Below are positions 29,381 to 39,219 of a stretch of 64,000 bases of DNA, piece by piece. Each line of letters begins with the position of its first letter. Within the stretch, counting starts at the first letter, position 1. The notes beneath the pieces were generated by a model that worked only from the letters and a program-made list of their open reading frames with translations, was not told the DNA's origin and made no database searches. The stretch is from Nocardioides kribbensis. Its GTDB lineage: Bacteria > Actinomycetota > Actinomycetes > Propionibacteriales > Nocardioidaceae. The position numbers were made by a program, and so were the translations under genes. The stretch covers positions 1,056,501 to 1,120,500 of the forward strand of contig NZ_JADCLL010000001.1 in NCBI RefSeq assembly GCF_015070375.1. The letters are read 5' to 3'.

Positions 29381-31021
29381 TCAGCGCTGGGCCGCGTCGA
29401 GCCCGTGGCGCAGCCGGGTGTAGGCCGCGAGCTCGGCCTCGACCGGGCGCACCACCAGCTCGGTGGAGACCCCCGAGACCGCCTCGCGCAGCCGCCGGTC
29501 GGCGGCCTCCGCGCGACTGCGGGCCGTGCCGGCGACCAGACCGCGGCAGCCCAGGGCGAGCAGCACGCCCAGGGCCACGCCACCGATGAGGAGCACGAGG
29601 GGCAGGGCGATGCCGGCGACGGCCACGGTGTCGGGCAGCGAGCCCGACAGCCCGGCGGCCACGCTCCACACGAGTCCGACCCCCGCGGCGAGGAGCAGGA
29701 GCCACTGGAGGGCCCGCACCGCCCCGGCCCATGCGGGCATCCGGGCGGCGTCGAGGTCGACGGAGCCGACCGCGGCGTCGAGACGGTCGCCGATCTCCGG
29801 CAGCCGGGCCACCGAGGCGCGGCGGATCGACTCCGTCCAGGGCTGCGGGAGCCCGGTCGCTACGTCGTCGACCAGGGCGCGCACCTCGTTGTCGACCCGG
29901 GCCCGCTGCACGGCGTTGGCCTCCGGCACCGCCCGGCGGCTGCCGCGCAGCGCCGCGGCGTCGGCACCCAGCTCGAGCCCGAGCCGGGCGAGGGGGTCCT
30001 TGCGGAAGCGGTGGGTCCAGGAGACGACCGGCCAGCCCGCCGCGGCCGCGGCGCGCAGGCGGGTCGAGCGCTCGACGGCGTCGACGACGGTGGTGACACC
30101 GGCGGCCTCGGCGAGGGCCGACTCCATCGACTCCACGCGCGCCGCGGGCAGGGCGCGCGTGCGACCGCTCCCGCCGGCGGCCTCCAGCCGGGCCGCCGCG
30201 GCGCGCACGTCGGCCTCGAGCCGGGTGCGGGTGGCGGCCTTCTCGGAGACCCGCCGACCGATCTCGGCCTTCAGCTCGTCGACCCCCAGGCCCTCGCGGG
30301 CGCTGATGCCGATCACGGGCACGCCGGGCAGGCCGTCGGCGTCGAGGAGGCGCCGCACGTCGTCGAGCATCGACTGGCGGCGCTCGACCGGCACGCTGTC
30401 GATGTGGTTGAGCACGACGACCATGACGCCCTCGTGGGTGGCGAGCGGAGCGAGGTAGCGGTCGTGGATGGCGGCGTCGGCGTACTTCTGCGGGTCGAGG
30501 ACCCACACCAGCATGTCGGCCAGCTTGACCAGGCGGTCGACCTCGAGGTGGTGCGCGACCTCGGTGGAGTCGTGGTCGGGCAGGTCGAGCAGCACCACGC
30601 CGTCGAGGGCGTTGGACTCGCGCCGCGTGTCGAGCATGGAGTCACGCGTCGTCTGGTGGCGCGGCGGGATGCCGAGCCACGACAGCAGCTCCTCGGCCCC
30701 GTCGCTGCCCCACACGCAGGCGGTGGCCCAGGAGGTGGTGGGCCGGCGGACCCCGACGGCGGAGAGCTCCAGCCCGGTCAGGGCGTTGAAGGTGGAGGAC
30801 TTGCCCGACCCGGTGGCCCCGGCGATGCCGACCACGGTGTGGGTGGCCGAGAGGCGCAGCCGGCCCGCGGCGCGCTCGACGACCTTCTCGGTCTCCCGCA
30901 CCAGGGCGTCGTCGAGCCTGCCGCGCGCGGCCTCGGCCGCCTCGGCGAGACCCTCGATCCGAGCCCCGATGTCGGTGCCCCGGGTGGCCAGCTTCTTGGC
31001 CCCCTCCAGCAAGGACGTCAT
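29381..31021 (-). CDS. Membrane-associated dynamin-like GTPase (YfjP type), partner 1
   Basis: A 546-aa GTPase. G1 is GATGSGKSS near residue 67, G3 is DLPDHDS, and G4 is NHID (VVVLNHIDSVP). Two adjacent transmembrane helices lie near residues 430-500 (ALQWLLLLAAGVGLVWSVAAGL and TVAVAGIALPLVLLIGGVALGVLLALG). GTG or ATG codons at the start carry GGGAGAAG. Together with the next GTPase it resembles the paired bacterial dynamin-like proteins DynA/DynB of Streptomyces, which act at septation; this homology is inferred from architecture and pairing. Confidence 0.78.
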   Translation of the reverse strand: MTSLLEGAKKLATRGTDIGARIEGLAEAAEAARGRLDDALVRETEKVVERAAGRLRLSATHTVVGIAGATGSGKSSTFNALTGLELSAVGVRRPTTSWATACVWGSDGAEELLSWLGIPPRHQTTRDSMLDTRRESNALDGVVLLDLPDHDSTEVAHHLEVDRLVKLADMLVWVLDPQKYADAAIHDRYLAPLATHEGVMVVVLNHIDSVPVERRQSMLDDVRRLLDADGLPGVPVIGISAREGLGVDELKAEIGRRVSEKAATRTRLEADVRAAAARLEAAGGSGRTRALPAARVESMESALAEAAGVTTVVDAVERSTRLRAAAAAGWPVVSWTHRFRKDPLARLGLELGADAAALRGSRRAVPEANAVQRARVDNEVRALVDDVATGLPQPWTESIRRASVARLPEIGDRLDAAVGSVDLDAARMPAWAGAVRALQWLLLLAAGVGLVWSVAAGLSGSLPDTVAVAGIALPLVLLIGGVALGVLLALGCRGLVAGTARSRAEAADRRLREAVSGVSTELVVRPVEAELAAYTRLRHGLDAAQR

Positions 31022-31100
31022 CTTCTCCCACTCACCCGCACGGTCTCGTCGAACTCCGCCACCACCCTAGGGGGTCGCACCCGCCCGCGTGCGGAGTAGG

Positions 31101-32867
31101 TCAGGACCGGGGCTGCGCCGCGGAGTAGCGCACGTCGTCGACCCGGCGGGCGGCGACCCGCAGGCCCTCGCCGGCGCCCGGCACGAGCTCGAGCCCTTCG
31201 AGCACCGCGACCCAGCGCGCCCGCTCGCCCTCGAGCAGCGTGCGCACGCGCTCCTCGAGACGGCGGCGCGCCCGCTCGGCGAGGCCACGCACGGCCTGCT
31301 CCCCGAAGACGGCCTCGAGCAGCTTCTGCCCGAGCACCGCCGAGCCCGAGGCGATGCCGGCCTCGGCCCCCGTCACGCCGCCGGTGCTGGAGAAGACCAC
31401 GACCATGAGGGCCACCGACAGCCCGTTGACGCCGAAGGCCAGGAAGCGTGCCGTCGAGCGCTTGTCGGCGCCCTCGGCCCGCACCATCGCGAGCACCTCG
31501 TCCTGCCACTCGCGCACCGACACCTCCGCGCGACGCCGCAGGTCGCGCGAGGCGCGGCCCAGGTCGACGTCGGGCCGGTCGAGCAGGCCCTGACCGGCGT
31601 TGAGCTGCTTCCAGGCGGTCTCGGCGCGCTCGGCGGCGGCCTCGGCGTGCTCGAGCACGAGCATCTCCAGGCCCGACTCCACCGCCACCGTGACCCGCTC
31701 GGCCTGCTGGGGCTTGCCCTTGACGGCGTTGACGACGCGGTCGCGGATCCACCCGACGCGGTTCTCCAGCGAGCGCAGCAGCTCCCCGGTGCCGACGAAC
31801 TCCTGCCAGCGCGCGAGGATCTCGCCGCGCAGCAGCGTGCCGTCGGCGGTGGCGGTGGTGGCCGCGAGCACCGCGGCGTCGTAGGCGCGGTCGACGTCCT
31901 CGCGCAGGGTGCGGGCGGCGGCGAGCTGCTCGGCGGCGGCGTCGGCCACCGGGTGCACGCGGTGCGTGAGCGCCCGGATCGCCCCGTCGAGGGTCTGCTT
32001 GACCACCGCGGCCCGGGCCTCGGAGTCGTGGGCCAGCGAGTCGAGCCAACCGCGGATGTCGGCCACGTGCGCCGGCGGGAGCAGGCCGGCCTCGTCGACC
32101 GGGCCCTCGTGCACGATGAACATCGGCGAGTCCTTCAGACCCCGCGAGGCCAGCATCCGGGCCAGGTGGGCCGCGACCGTCTGCACCGCCTCGGGCGGGG
32201 TGCGGTCGAGCACGATCGCCACCGCGGTGGCGCGGTCGGCCGCGCCGCGCAGCGAGTCCCACGGCACCTGGTCGGCGTAGCGGGCCGCGGAGGTCACGAA
32301 GAGCCACATGTCGGCCGCGGCGAGCAGCTGGGCGGCCAGGGTCCGGTTGCGCTCCTCGACCGAGTCGACGTCGGGCGCGTCGAGGATCGCCAGGCCCGAG
32401 GGGATGAGCTCGGAGGGCACCAGCTGCAGCGCGTCGGGGTCGTCGGTGCTGTGGGCGACCCGGGCGAGGTCGGGCAGGAGGCGGTCCTGGCCGAACCACT
32501 CGGCGTCGTCGGGGTGGTGCACCAGCACCGGCGAGCGGGTGGTCGGGCGCAGCAGCCCCGGCTGGGTGACGCGGGTGCCGACCAGCGAGTTGACCAGCGT
32601 CGACTTGCCGGCGCCGGTCGAGCCGCCGACGACGGTCAGCATCGGCGCGTCGATCGTCATCACCCGCGGGATGACGTAGTCCTCCAGCTGGTCGACCATC
32701 TCGCGTCGCGCCGCCCGCTGCGCCTCCACGCCGGGCACCTCCAGGGGCAGCTCGGCGGCCTGGAGGGCACCCCGCAGGCGCACGAGCGCGGTGAGCATCT
32801 GGGCGTCGTCGGATCCGCCGCGGCGGGGGCCGCCGGGCGTCGCGCCGGGGTCGGTCGGGGCTGTCAT
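31101..32867 (-). CDS. Dynamin-like GTPase, partner 2
   Basis: A 588-aa GTPase with G1 GGSTGAGKST near residue 80, G3 DAPDVDS, and a weaker G4 (IVLDRTPPEAV). A long helical stalk follows, with a hydrophobic segment (FLAFGVNGLSVALMVVVFSSTGG) that probably contacts or spans the membrane. Its ATG overlaps the stop of the PrsW gene (ATGA, 32864-32867), so the two are translationally coupled. The next GTPase starts 79 nt after its stop. The three genes look like one transcript for membrane remodelling. Confidence 0.78.
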   Translation of the reverse strand: MTAPTDPGATPGGPRRGGSDDAQMLTALVRLRGALQAAELPLEVPGVEAQRAARREMVDQLEDYVIPRVMTIDAPMLTVVGGSTGAGKSTLVNSLVGTRVTQPGLLRPTTRSPVLVHHPDDAEWFGQDRLLPDLARVAHSTDDPDALQLVPSELIPSGLAILDAPDVDSVEERNRTLAAQLLAAADMWLFVTSAARYADQVPWDSLRGAADRATAVAIVLDRTPPEAVQTVAAHLARMLASRGLKDSPMFIVHEGPVDEAGLLPPAHVADIRGWLDSLAHDSEARAAVVKQTLDGAIRALTHRVHPVADAAAEQLAAARTLREDVDRAYDAAVLAATTATADGTLLRGEILARWQEFVGTGELLRSLENRVGWIRDRVVNAVKGKPQQAERVTVAVESGLEMLVLEHAEAAAERAETAWKQLNAGQGLLDRPDVDLGRASRDLRRRAEVSVREWQDEVLAMVRAEGADKRSTARFLAFGVNGLSVALMVVVFSSTGGVTGAEAGIASGSAVLGQKLLEAVFGEQAVRGLAERARRRLEERVRTLLEGERARWVAVLEGLELVPGAGEGLRVAARRVDDVRYSAAQPRS

Positions 32868-33985
32868 CGGGTCGGAACCACCTGTCCTGGAAAGGCGATG
32901 AACGGCCTGACGGCGCCGATGCGGGCGACGTAGTGCTGTCCTCGTGCTGCGAAGTCTGGCGGTGGGGTGCCGCGCAGGAAGCGGTGATGGAGGAAACCGA
33001 GCTCGATCGCCGCCTGCTGGTAGTCGCGCATGGCCCGCTCGGCCTGCGCTCCCCCGCGCCGGCGGGCGAAGGCGCGGGCCTCGCGCCGGGCCCGCAGGTC
33101 GACGACCCACCCGATGTCGGTGGCCGGCACCAGCCCGCGGCTCGCGGCGTCGCCGAGGGCGGCGGCGAGCATGCGCGACTCCCGGCTGCGCGCCCACACG
33201 GCGAGGACCAGCAGGCCGACGAGCGCCGGGAGCATGAGCACGACGTAGACCACGACGAACCCGCCGAAGCCGTAGAGCGTCGAGCCGTTCCACACGCCGT
33301 GCGCCACGACCGCCAGCGAGAAGCCGACCACCGGGGCGACCACACGCACGGCGCCGTGGCGCGAGCCGACCGCGAGCCCGACCCCGATGCCGGTGAAGGC
33401 GGTGAAGAGCGGGTGGGCGAAGGGGCCGAAGAGGCAGCGCAGGACGAAGGTCGTGGTCAGCGCCTCGGTGCCGCCGGGGCCGGTGCCGTCGGTGCCGTCG
33501 TAGGCCGCCGCGAGGTAGAGGATGTTCTCGACGAAGGCGAAGCCGACGCCGACCATGCCGGCGTAGACGATCCCGTCGAGGACGCCGTCGAGCTCCGCGC
33601 GGCGCCACCACAGCAGCAGCACGAGGAAGGCGCCCTTGGTCGCCTCCTCGGTCAGCGGAGCCACCACCGCCAGGCTGGCGACGTCGGTGAACCCGACGAC
33701 CAGCCCGCCGACGCCCTGCACCAGCAGCGCCGCCGCGGTGGCCACGAAGCCGCCCCACAGCAGGCCCAGGAGCAGCAGGGCCCGCGGCTCGGGCTCGTAG
33801 CGGTCGAGCCAGAGGTAGCAGGCCACCAGGGGCACCACGGGCAGGGCCGCCAGCGCGGTGGCCAGCACGAGCGACGAGGGCGCTCCCGACAGGGCGATCA
33901 CCAGCAGCACGGGGAGCGCGCCGAGCACCACCAGCACGGTGACGAGCACCGTGAAGGCGACACTGTCGCGACGGGCTCCGGGCAT
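32864..33985 (-). CDS. PrsW-family intramembrane metalloprotease
   Basis: A 373-aa polytopic protein with about nine hydrophobic segments. The diagnostic metal motif is TEEATKG near residue 112; further conserved residues are NILYL and FAHPLFTAFTG plus a late His (VAHGVWNG). PrsW of Bacillus cleaves the anti-sigma factor RsiW, and homologues in actinobacteria are largely uncharacterised. ATG 33985 is 7 nt after a TAGGCT -10. It heads the PrsW-GTPase-GTPase unit. A cytoplasmic C-terminal domain of ~120 residues follows the membrane part. Confidence 0.82.
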   Translation of the reverse strand: MPGARRDSVAFTVLVTVLVVLGALPVLLVIALSGAPSSLVLATALAALPVVPLVACYLWLDRYEPEPRALLLLGLLWGGFVATAAALLVQGVGGLVVGFTDVASLAVVAPLTEEATKGAFLVLLLWWRRAELDGVLDGIVYAGMVGVGFAFVENILYLAAAYDGTDGTGPGGTEALTTTFVLRCLFGPFAHPLFTAFTGIGVGLAVGSRHGAVRVVAPVVGFSLAVVAHGVWNGSTLYGFGGFVVVYVVLMLPALVGLLVLAVWARSRESRMLAAALGDAASRGLVPATDIGWVVDLRARREARAFARRRGGAQAERAMRDYQQAAIELGFLHHRFLRGTPPPDFAARGQHYVARIGAVRPFIAFPGQVVPTR

Positions 33986-33992
33986 GGCCCGC

Positions 33993-33998
33993 AGCCTA
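33993..33998 (-). promoter_or_regulatory. -10 element of the prsW-like gene
   Basis: TAGGCT on the minus strand, 7 nt before ATG 33985. Probably leaderless. Confidence 0.45.
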
Positions 33999-34018
33999 TC
34001 GGGCAGCCGCTCCGCCCT

Positions 34019-34035
34019 CCCTCGGCGCGTAGGGT
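34019..34035 (+). promoter_or_regulatory. pepP promoter core, identical to the orn promoter
   Basis: CCTCGGCGCGTAGGGTG is also found base for base in front of orn (45699-45715). It contains the TAGGGT -10, 6 nt before the pepP ATG. Confidence 0.5.
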
Positions 34036-34041
34036 GAGCCC

Positions 34042-35478
<1,437 letters not shown>

Positions 35479-35508
35479 GCCGCCGCGGCCCGTTAGGCTG
35501 GGCCCACC

Positions 35509-35589
35509 ATGGATGACACACCACGAAGTCCGAACCCTCCTGACGACCATGTCCCGAGCCCTGGGGATGTCAGGAGGTGGAGCGCGTGA
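35509..35589 (+). CDS. Possible 26-codon leader peptide upstream of the CNNM gene
   Basis: ATG 35509 begins a frame encoding MDDTPRSPNPPDDHV and ending RRWSA-stop. It sits 9 nt after a TAGGCT hexamer, so it would be the first frame of the transcript. Its TGA overlaps GTG 35586 of the CNNM gene (GTGA). I cannot say whether the peptide is functional; it may only deliver ribosomes to the next gene. A non-coding leader is the alternative. Confidence 0.35.
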   Translation: MDDTPRSPNPPDDHVPSPGDVRRWSA

Positions 35590-36929
35590 ACGAGTGGTTC
35601 ATGCTGGGCATCGGCCTGGTCCTGACCGTGGGGACCGGGCTTTTCGTCGCCTCGGAGTTCGCCCTCGTCAACCTGGACCGGCACGACCTCGAGAAGCGCC
35701 AGGCCGGCGGTGAGCAGCGCCTGGGCACCACCATCAAGGCCCTGCGGATCACCTCGACCCACCTGTCGAGCGCGCAGCTGGGCATCACGCTGACGACGCT
35801 GCTGACCGGCTACACCTTCGAGCCGGCCGTCAGCTCGCTGCTCGAGGAGCCCCTCGGCGGCCTCGGGGTGCCCGACGCCGCCGTCGTCGGCGTCGGCGCG
35901 GTCATCGGCATCCTGCTCGCCACCCTGTTCTCGATGGTGATCGGCGAGCTCGTGCCCAAGAACTTCGCCCTCGCGGTGCCCCTGGCCACCGCGAAGGCCG
36001 TCGTACCCTTCCAGGCGGCGTTCACCACCGTGTTCAAGCCGGTGGTCATGCTGCTCAACAACACCGCCAACGGCCTGATCCGCTCCATGGGCGTGGAGCC
36101 GCAGGAGGAGCTCAGCGGTGCGCGCAGCGCCGACGAGCTGACCTACCTGATCCGTCACTCCGCCTCGGCCGGCCTGCTCGAGGAGGACGACGCGACGCTG
36201 CTCGACCGCAGCCTGCGCTTCACCGAGCGCGACGCCTCCGACGTCATGACCCCGCGCATCCGGATGTCGTCGGTCGAGGCCGGCGCGAGCGCCGCGGAGG
36301 TGATCGCGGTGGCCGCGGCCACCGGTCACTCCCGGCTGCCGGTCATCGAGGAGGGCCCCGACGACATCGTCGGCTTCCTGCACGTCAAGGCGGCCTTCGC
36401 CGTCGACCTCGAGGCCCGCGGCTCCACCACGGCCGCCGACCTGATGATCGAGCCGCTGCGCGTGCCCGAGACCCTGGGCGCCACCGCGCTGCTCGACCAG
36501 CTGCGCGGCGGCGGGCTCCAGATCGCCGTCGTCACCGACGAGTACGGCGGCACCGCCGGCATCGTCACCATGGAGGACCTCGTCGAGGAGCTCATCGGCG
36601 AGCTCGAGGACGAGCACGACCGCTACCACTCCGCCCTGACGCGGCGCGGCCGCTCGATCACCTTCGACGCCACCTGGCGTCCCGACGAGCTGCTCAGCCG
36701 CGCCGGCGTGGCCGTGCCCGAGGGCGAGGACTGGGACACCGTCGCGGGCTTCCTGTCCGCCGAGCTGGGCCGCATCCCCGAAGCCGGCGACGAGGTCGTC
36801 GTCGACGGCGGCCTGCTGCGCGTCGAGCGCGCGGAGGAGAACAGGGTGACCCGGGTGCGCTACGTGCCCGACGACCCGGTGCCCGCCGACCCGGTCCCCG
36901 CCGACCCGATCGCCCAGGAGCACGCATGA
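35586..36929 (+). CDS. Hemolysin/CNNM family protein with CBS pair and CorC domain
   Basis: A 447-aa membrane protein of the DUF21-CBS-CorC_HlyC group, associated with Mg2+/Co2+ or other divalent ion efflux. Three to four transmembrane segments of the DUF21 domain lie in the first 180 residues (conserved GELVPKNFAL). The CBS pair is around residues 200-325 (VMTPRIRMSSV; LQIAVVTDEYGGTAGIVTMEDLVEELIGE) and the CorC_HlyC domain around 335-425. I chose GTG 35586, which has AGGAGG 8 nt upstream. An upstream 26-codon frame and a short overlap with the next gene imply coupled expression. Confidence 0.9.
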   Translation: MNEWFMLGIGLVLTVGTGLFVASEFALVNLDRHDLEKRQAGGEQRLGTTIKALRITSTHLSSAQLGITLTTLLTGYTFEPAVSSLLEEPLGGLGVPDAAVVGVGAVIGILLATLFSMVIGELVPKNFALAVPLATAKAVVPFQAAFTTVFKPVVMLLNNTANGLIRSMGVEPQEELSGARSADELTYLIRHSASAGLLEEDDATLLDRSLRFTERDASDVMTPRIRMSSVEAGASAAEVIAVAAATGHSRLPVIEEGPDDIVGFLHVKAAFAVDLEARGSTTAADLMIEPLRVPETLGATALLDQLRGGGLQIAVVTDEYGGTAGIVTMEDLVEELIGELEDEHDRYHSALTRRGRSITFDATWRPDELLSRAGVAVPEGEDWDTVAGFLSAELGRIPEAGDEVVVDGGLLRVERAEENRVTRVRYVPDDPVPADPVPADPIAQEHA

Positions 36930-37963
36930 GCGAGTACCTCCCCGGCCTCGTCTGGCTGGTCGTCCTGCTGGCGGGCAACGCGTTCTTCGTGGGCGCGGAG
37001 TTCGCCGTGATCTCCGCGCGCCGCTCGCAGATCGAGCCGCGCGCCGCGGCCGGCAGCCGTGCCGCCAAGACCACCCTGTGGGCGATGGAGCACGCGACCC
37101 TCATGCTGGCCACCAGCCAGCTGGGCATCACCGTGTGCTCGCTGCTCATCCTCAACGTCTCCGAGCCGGCGATCCATCACCTGCTGGAGTACCCCCTCGG
37201 CCTCACGCCGCTCACCGCCGACGTCATCAGCGTCGTGGCCTTCGTCATCGCGCTGCTGCTGGTGACCTACCTCCACGTCGTGCTCGGCGAGATGGTGCCC
37301 AAGAACCTCGCCTTCTCCGTGCCCGACCGCGCCGCGCTGATCCTCGCCCCGGCGCTGGTCTTCGTCTCCCGCGTGGTGCGGCCGCTGATCTGGACGCTCA
37401 ACGCCATCGCCAACGGCGTGCTGCGCCTCTTCCGGGTGGAGCCGAAGGACGAGGCCACCAGCACCTTCACCCTCGAGGAGGTCGCCGGCATCGTCGAGCA
37501 GTCGCGCCGCGAGGGCACCCTCGACGACGCCCCCGGCCCACTCACCGGTGCCTTCGAGTTCACCGACAAGCTGGCCGCCGACATCGAGGTGCCGTTGGCC
37601 GACCTCGTGCTCCTGCCGCCGTCGGCGACCCCGCTCGACGTGCAGCGCGCCGTCGTCCAGCACGGCTTCAGCCGCTACGTCGTCACCGACGAGTCGGGCG
37701 AGCCCGTGGGCTACGTGCACATGAAGGACGTCATGGAGCTGCCGCTGGACGACTTCGAGGTGCCGGTGCCGGCCAAGCGCCTGCGCCGCCTCGTGGCCAT
37801 CCCCCGCGAGGTGGAGCTCGAGGACGCCCTGTCGCGCATGCGCCAGCACGGCTCGCACGTCGCCAAGTCGGTGGACGCCGACGGCCGCACCCACGGCCTG
37901 CTCTTCCTCGAGGACGCCATCGAGGTGCTCGTGGGCGAGATCAACGACATGACCGCGGCCTGA
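36926..37963 (+). CDS. Hemolysin/CNNM family protein, short form
   Basis: A 345-aa paralogue of the upstream gene with the DUF21 membrane domain (conserved GEMVPKNLAFSVP) and the CBS region (DIEVPLADLVLLPPS; YVVTDESGEPVGYVHMKDVME). It lacks the C-terminal CorC_HlyC domain. ATG 36926 overlaps the stop of its neighbour (ATGA), so stoichiometric production and a hetero-oligomer are plausible. It may transport or sense divalent cations; the specific ion cannot be read. Confidence 0.88.
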   Translation: MSEYLPGLVWLVVLLAGNAFFVGAEFAVISARRSQIEPRAAAGSRAAKTTLWAMEHATLMLATSQLGITVCSLLILNVSEPAIHHLLEYPLGLTPLTADVISVVAFVIALLLVTYLHVVLGEMVPKNLAFSVPDRAALILAPALVFVSRVVRPLIWTLNAIANGVLRLFRVEPKDEATSTFTLEEVAGIVEQSRREGTLDDAPGPLTGAFEFTDKLAADIEVPLADLVLLPPSATPLDVQRAVVQHGFSRYVVTDESGEPVGYVHMKDVMELPLDDFEVPVPAKRLRRLVAIPREVELEDALSRMRQHGSHVAKSVDADGRTHGLLFLEDAIEVLVGEINDMTAA

Positions 37964-37976
37964 GGCGGGCCGCCCC

Positions 37977-39038
37977 GTGACCTCGCCGGACGTCCCCTCG
38001 ATGCGGGCCGCCGTGATCACCCACCACGGCGGCCTCGACGCGATCGAGCTGCGTGAGGTCGAGCTGCCGCGACCCGGCCCCGACGACGTGCTGGTCCGGG
38101 TCGCGGCGGCCGGGTGCAACAACACCGACCTCTGGACCCGTGAGGGCTCCTACGCCGCCTCGGCCGAGGACCCCGACGCCCGCGGCGGCTGGCTGGGCCC
38201 GCTCGACTTCCCGCGCGTGCAGGGCGCCGACGTGACCGGCACGGTCGTCGCGGTCGGCAGCGGCACCGCCCCCGACCTCGTGGGCGCACGGGTGCTGGTC
38301 GACCCCGCCCTCTACGCCGACCCGGGCCCCGACGCCGCCGTGGTCGACGTGCTGGGCAGCGAGCGCGACGGGGGCTTCGCCGAGCACGTCGTGGTGCCCG
38401 CCGCGTGCGCGCACCGGGTCGACGACTCGCCCCTGTCCGACGTGGAGCTCGCCGCGCTGCCGATCGCCTACGGCACGGCCCTGGGCATGCTCGAGCGGGG
38501 CGGGGTCGGCGAGGGTCACACCGTGCTGGTCACCGGCGCCTCCGGCGGGGTCGGGCTCGCGGCGGTGCAGCTGGGCCGCGCCCGCGGCGCGCGCGTCGTC
38601 GCGGTGTGCAGCGGCAGCAAGGCCCAGGCCGTCCGCGCCGCCGGAGCCGACGTGGTCGTCGACCGGGGGCGCGGGGAGGTGCTCGCCGACGCCGCGGCCG
38701 CCGCCCCCGAGGGCTACGACGCCGCGGTCGACGTGGTCGCCGGGCCCTTCCTCGCCGAGGGCCTCGACCTGCTGCGCCGCGGCGGCCGGTGGGTCGTGGC
38801 GGGCTCCCTCGACGGCTGGGCCGTCGGGCTCGACGTACGCCGGCTCTACCTGGCCGACCTGTCCCTGGTCGGCTCGACCATGCACACGCGGCGGGTCTTC
38901 GCGGCCCTGGTCGACATCGCCCGGCGCGGCCTGGTGCGACCCGTCGTCGCCGAGACCTTCGCCCTCGAGGACCTGGCCCTCGCGCAGGCCCATCTGGCCG
39001 AGCGCGGCCACGTCGGCAAGATCGTCGTCGTGCCCTGA
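37977..39038 (+). CDS. Zinc-type alcohol dehydrogenase-like / quinone oxidoreductase family protein
   Basis: A 353-aa MDR-superfamily oxidoreductase. The N-terminal GroES-like domain has MRAAVITHHGGLDAIELREV and NNTDLWTREGSY. The Rossmann nucleotide-binding fingerprint VTGASGGVGLAAVQLG lies near residue 182. There is no clear catalytic zinc Cys/His set, so the quinone-oxidoreductase-like subgroup is more likely. The start is GTG 37977 or the internal Met (38001). The substrate is unknown. Confidence 0.82.
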   Translation: MTSPDVPSMRAAVITHHGGLDAIELREVELPRPGPDDVLVRVAAAGCNNTDLWTREGSYAASAEDPDARGGWLGPLDFPRVQGADVTGTVVAVGSGTAPDLVGARVLVDPALYADPGPDAAVVDVLGSERDGGFAEHVVVPAACAHRVDDSPLSDVELAALPIAYGTALGMLERGGVGEGHTVLVTGASGGVGLAAVQLGRARGARVVAVCSGSKAQAVRAAGADVVVDRGRGEVLADAAAAAPEGYDAAVDVVAGPFLAEGLDLLRRGGRWVVAGSLDGWAVGLDVRRLYLADLSLVGSTMHTRRVFAALVDIARRGLVRPVVAETFALEDLALAQAHLAERGHVGKIVVVP

Positions 39039-39055
39039 CCCGGTCGCGACCGGGT
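39038..39055 (+). terminator. Small hairpin after the oxidoreductase gene
   Basis: ACCCGGTCG/CGACCGGGT, a perfect 9+9 palindrome at the stop codon, without a T-run. Confidence 0.35.
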
Positions 39056-39105
39056 GGCCGCGCCGGTGCGGCATACTGACGCCCGACCGGCCCGGGCCGG
39101 TCCAC

Positions 39106-39179
39106 GCCTCCGTAGCTCAGCTGGATAGAGCAGCGGCCTTCTAATCCGCCGGTCGCAGGTTCGAGTCCTGCCGGGGGCG
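39106..39179 (+). tRNA. tRNA-Arg(UCU)
   Basis: Acceptor GCCTCCG/CGGGGGC (one U-G pair), D-loop AGCTCAGCTGGATAGAGC, anticodon stem GCGGC with loop CTTCTAA (anticodon TCT), T-loop GTTCGAGTC, discriminator G. CCA is not encoded. Base 31-39 is a C-U mismatch. A CATACT hexamer about 30 bp upstream could be the -10. Length 74 nt. Confidence 0.93.
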
Positions 39180-39219
39180 CCCCGTCCACGGACCCGACCC
39201 ACCCCTCTCGGAGGCCACG

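Noticed and set aside
31018..31070. Short frame VAEFDETVRVSGRR ending in ATGA at the GTPase 1 start
   Set aside because: It is part of a long spurious frame and starts 1 nt from a TAGGGT; only 14 codons, too weak to claim as a leader peptide.
39106..39179. C31-U39 mismatch in the tRNA-Arg anticodon stem
   Set aside because: The same CTTCTAATCC form seems usual for this tRNA in actinobacteria; all other stems pair, so no sign of a pseudogene.
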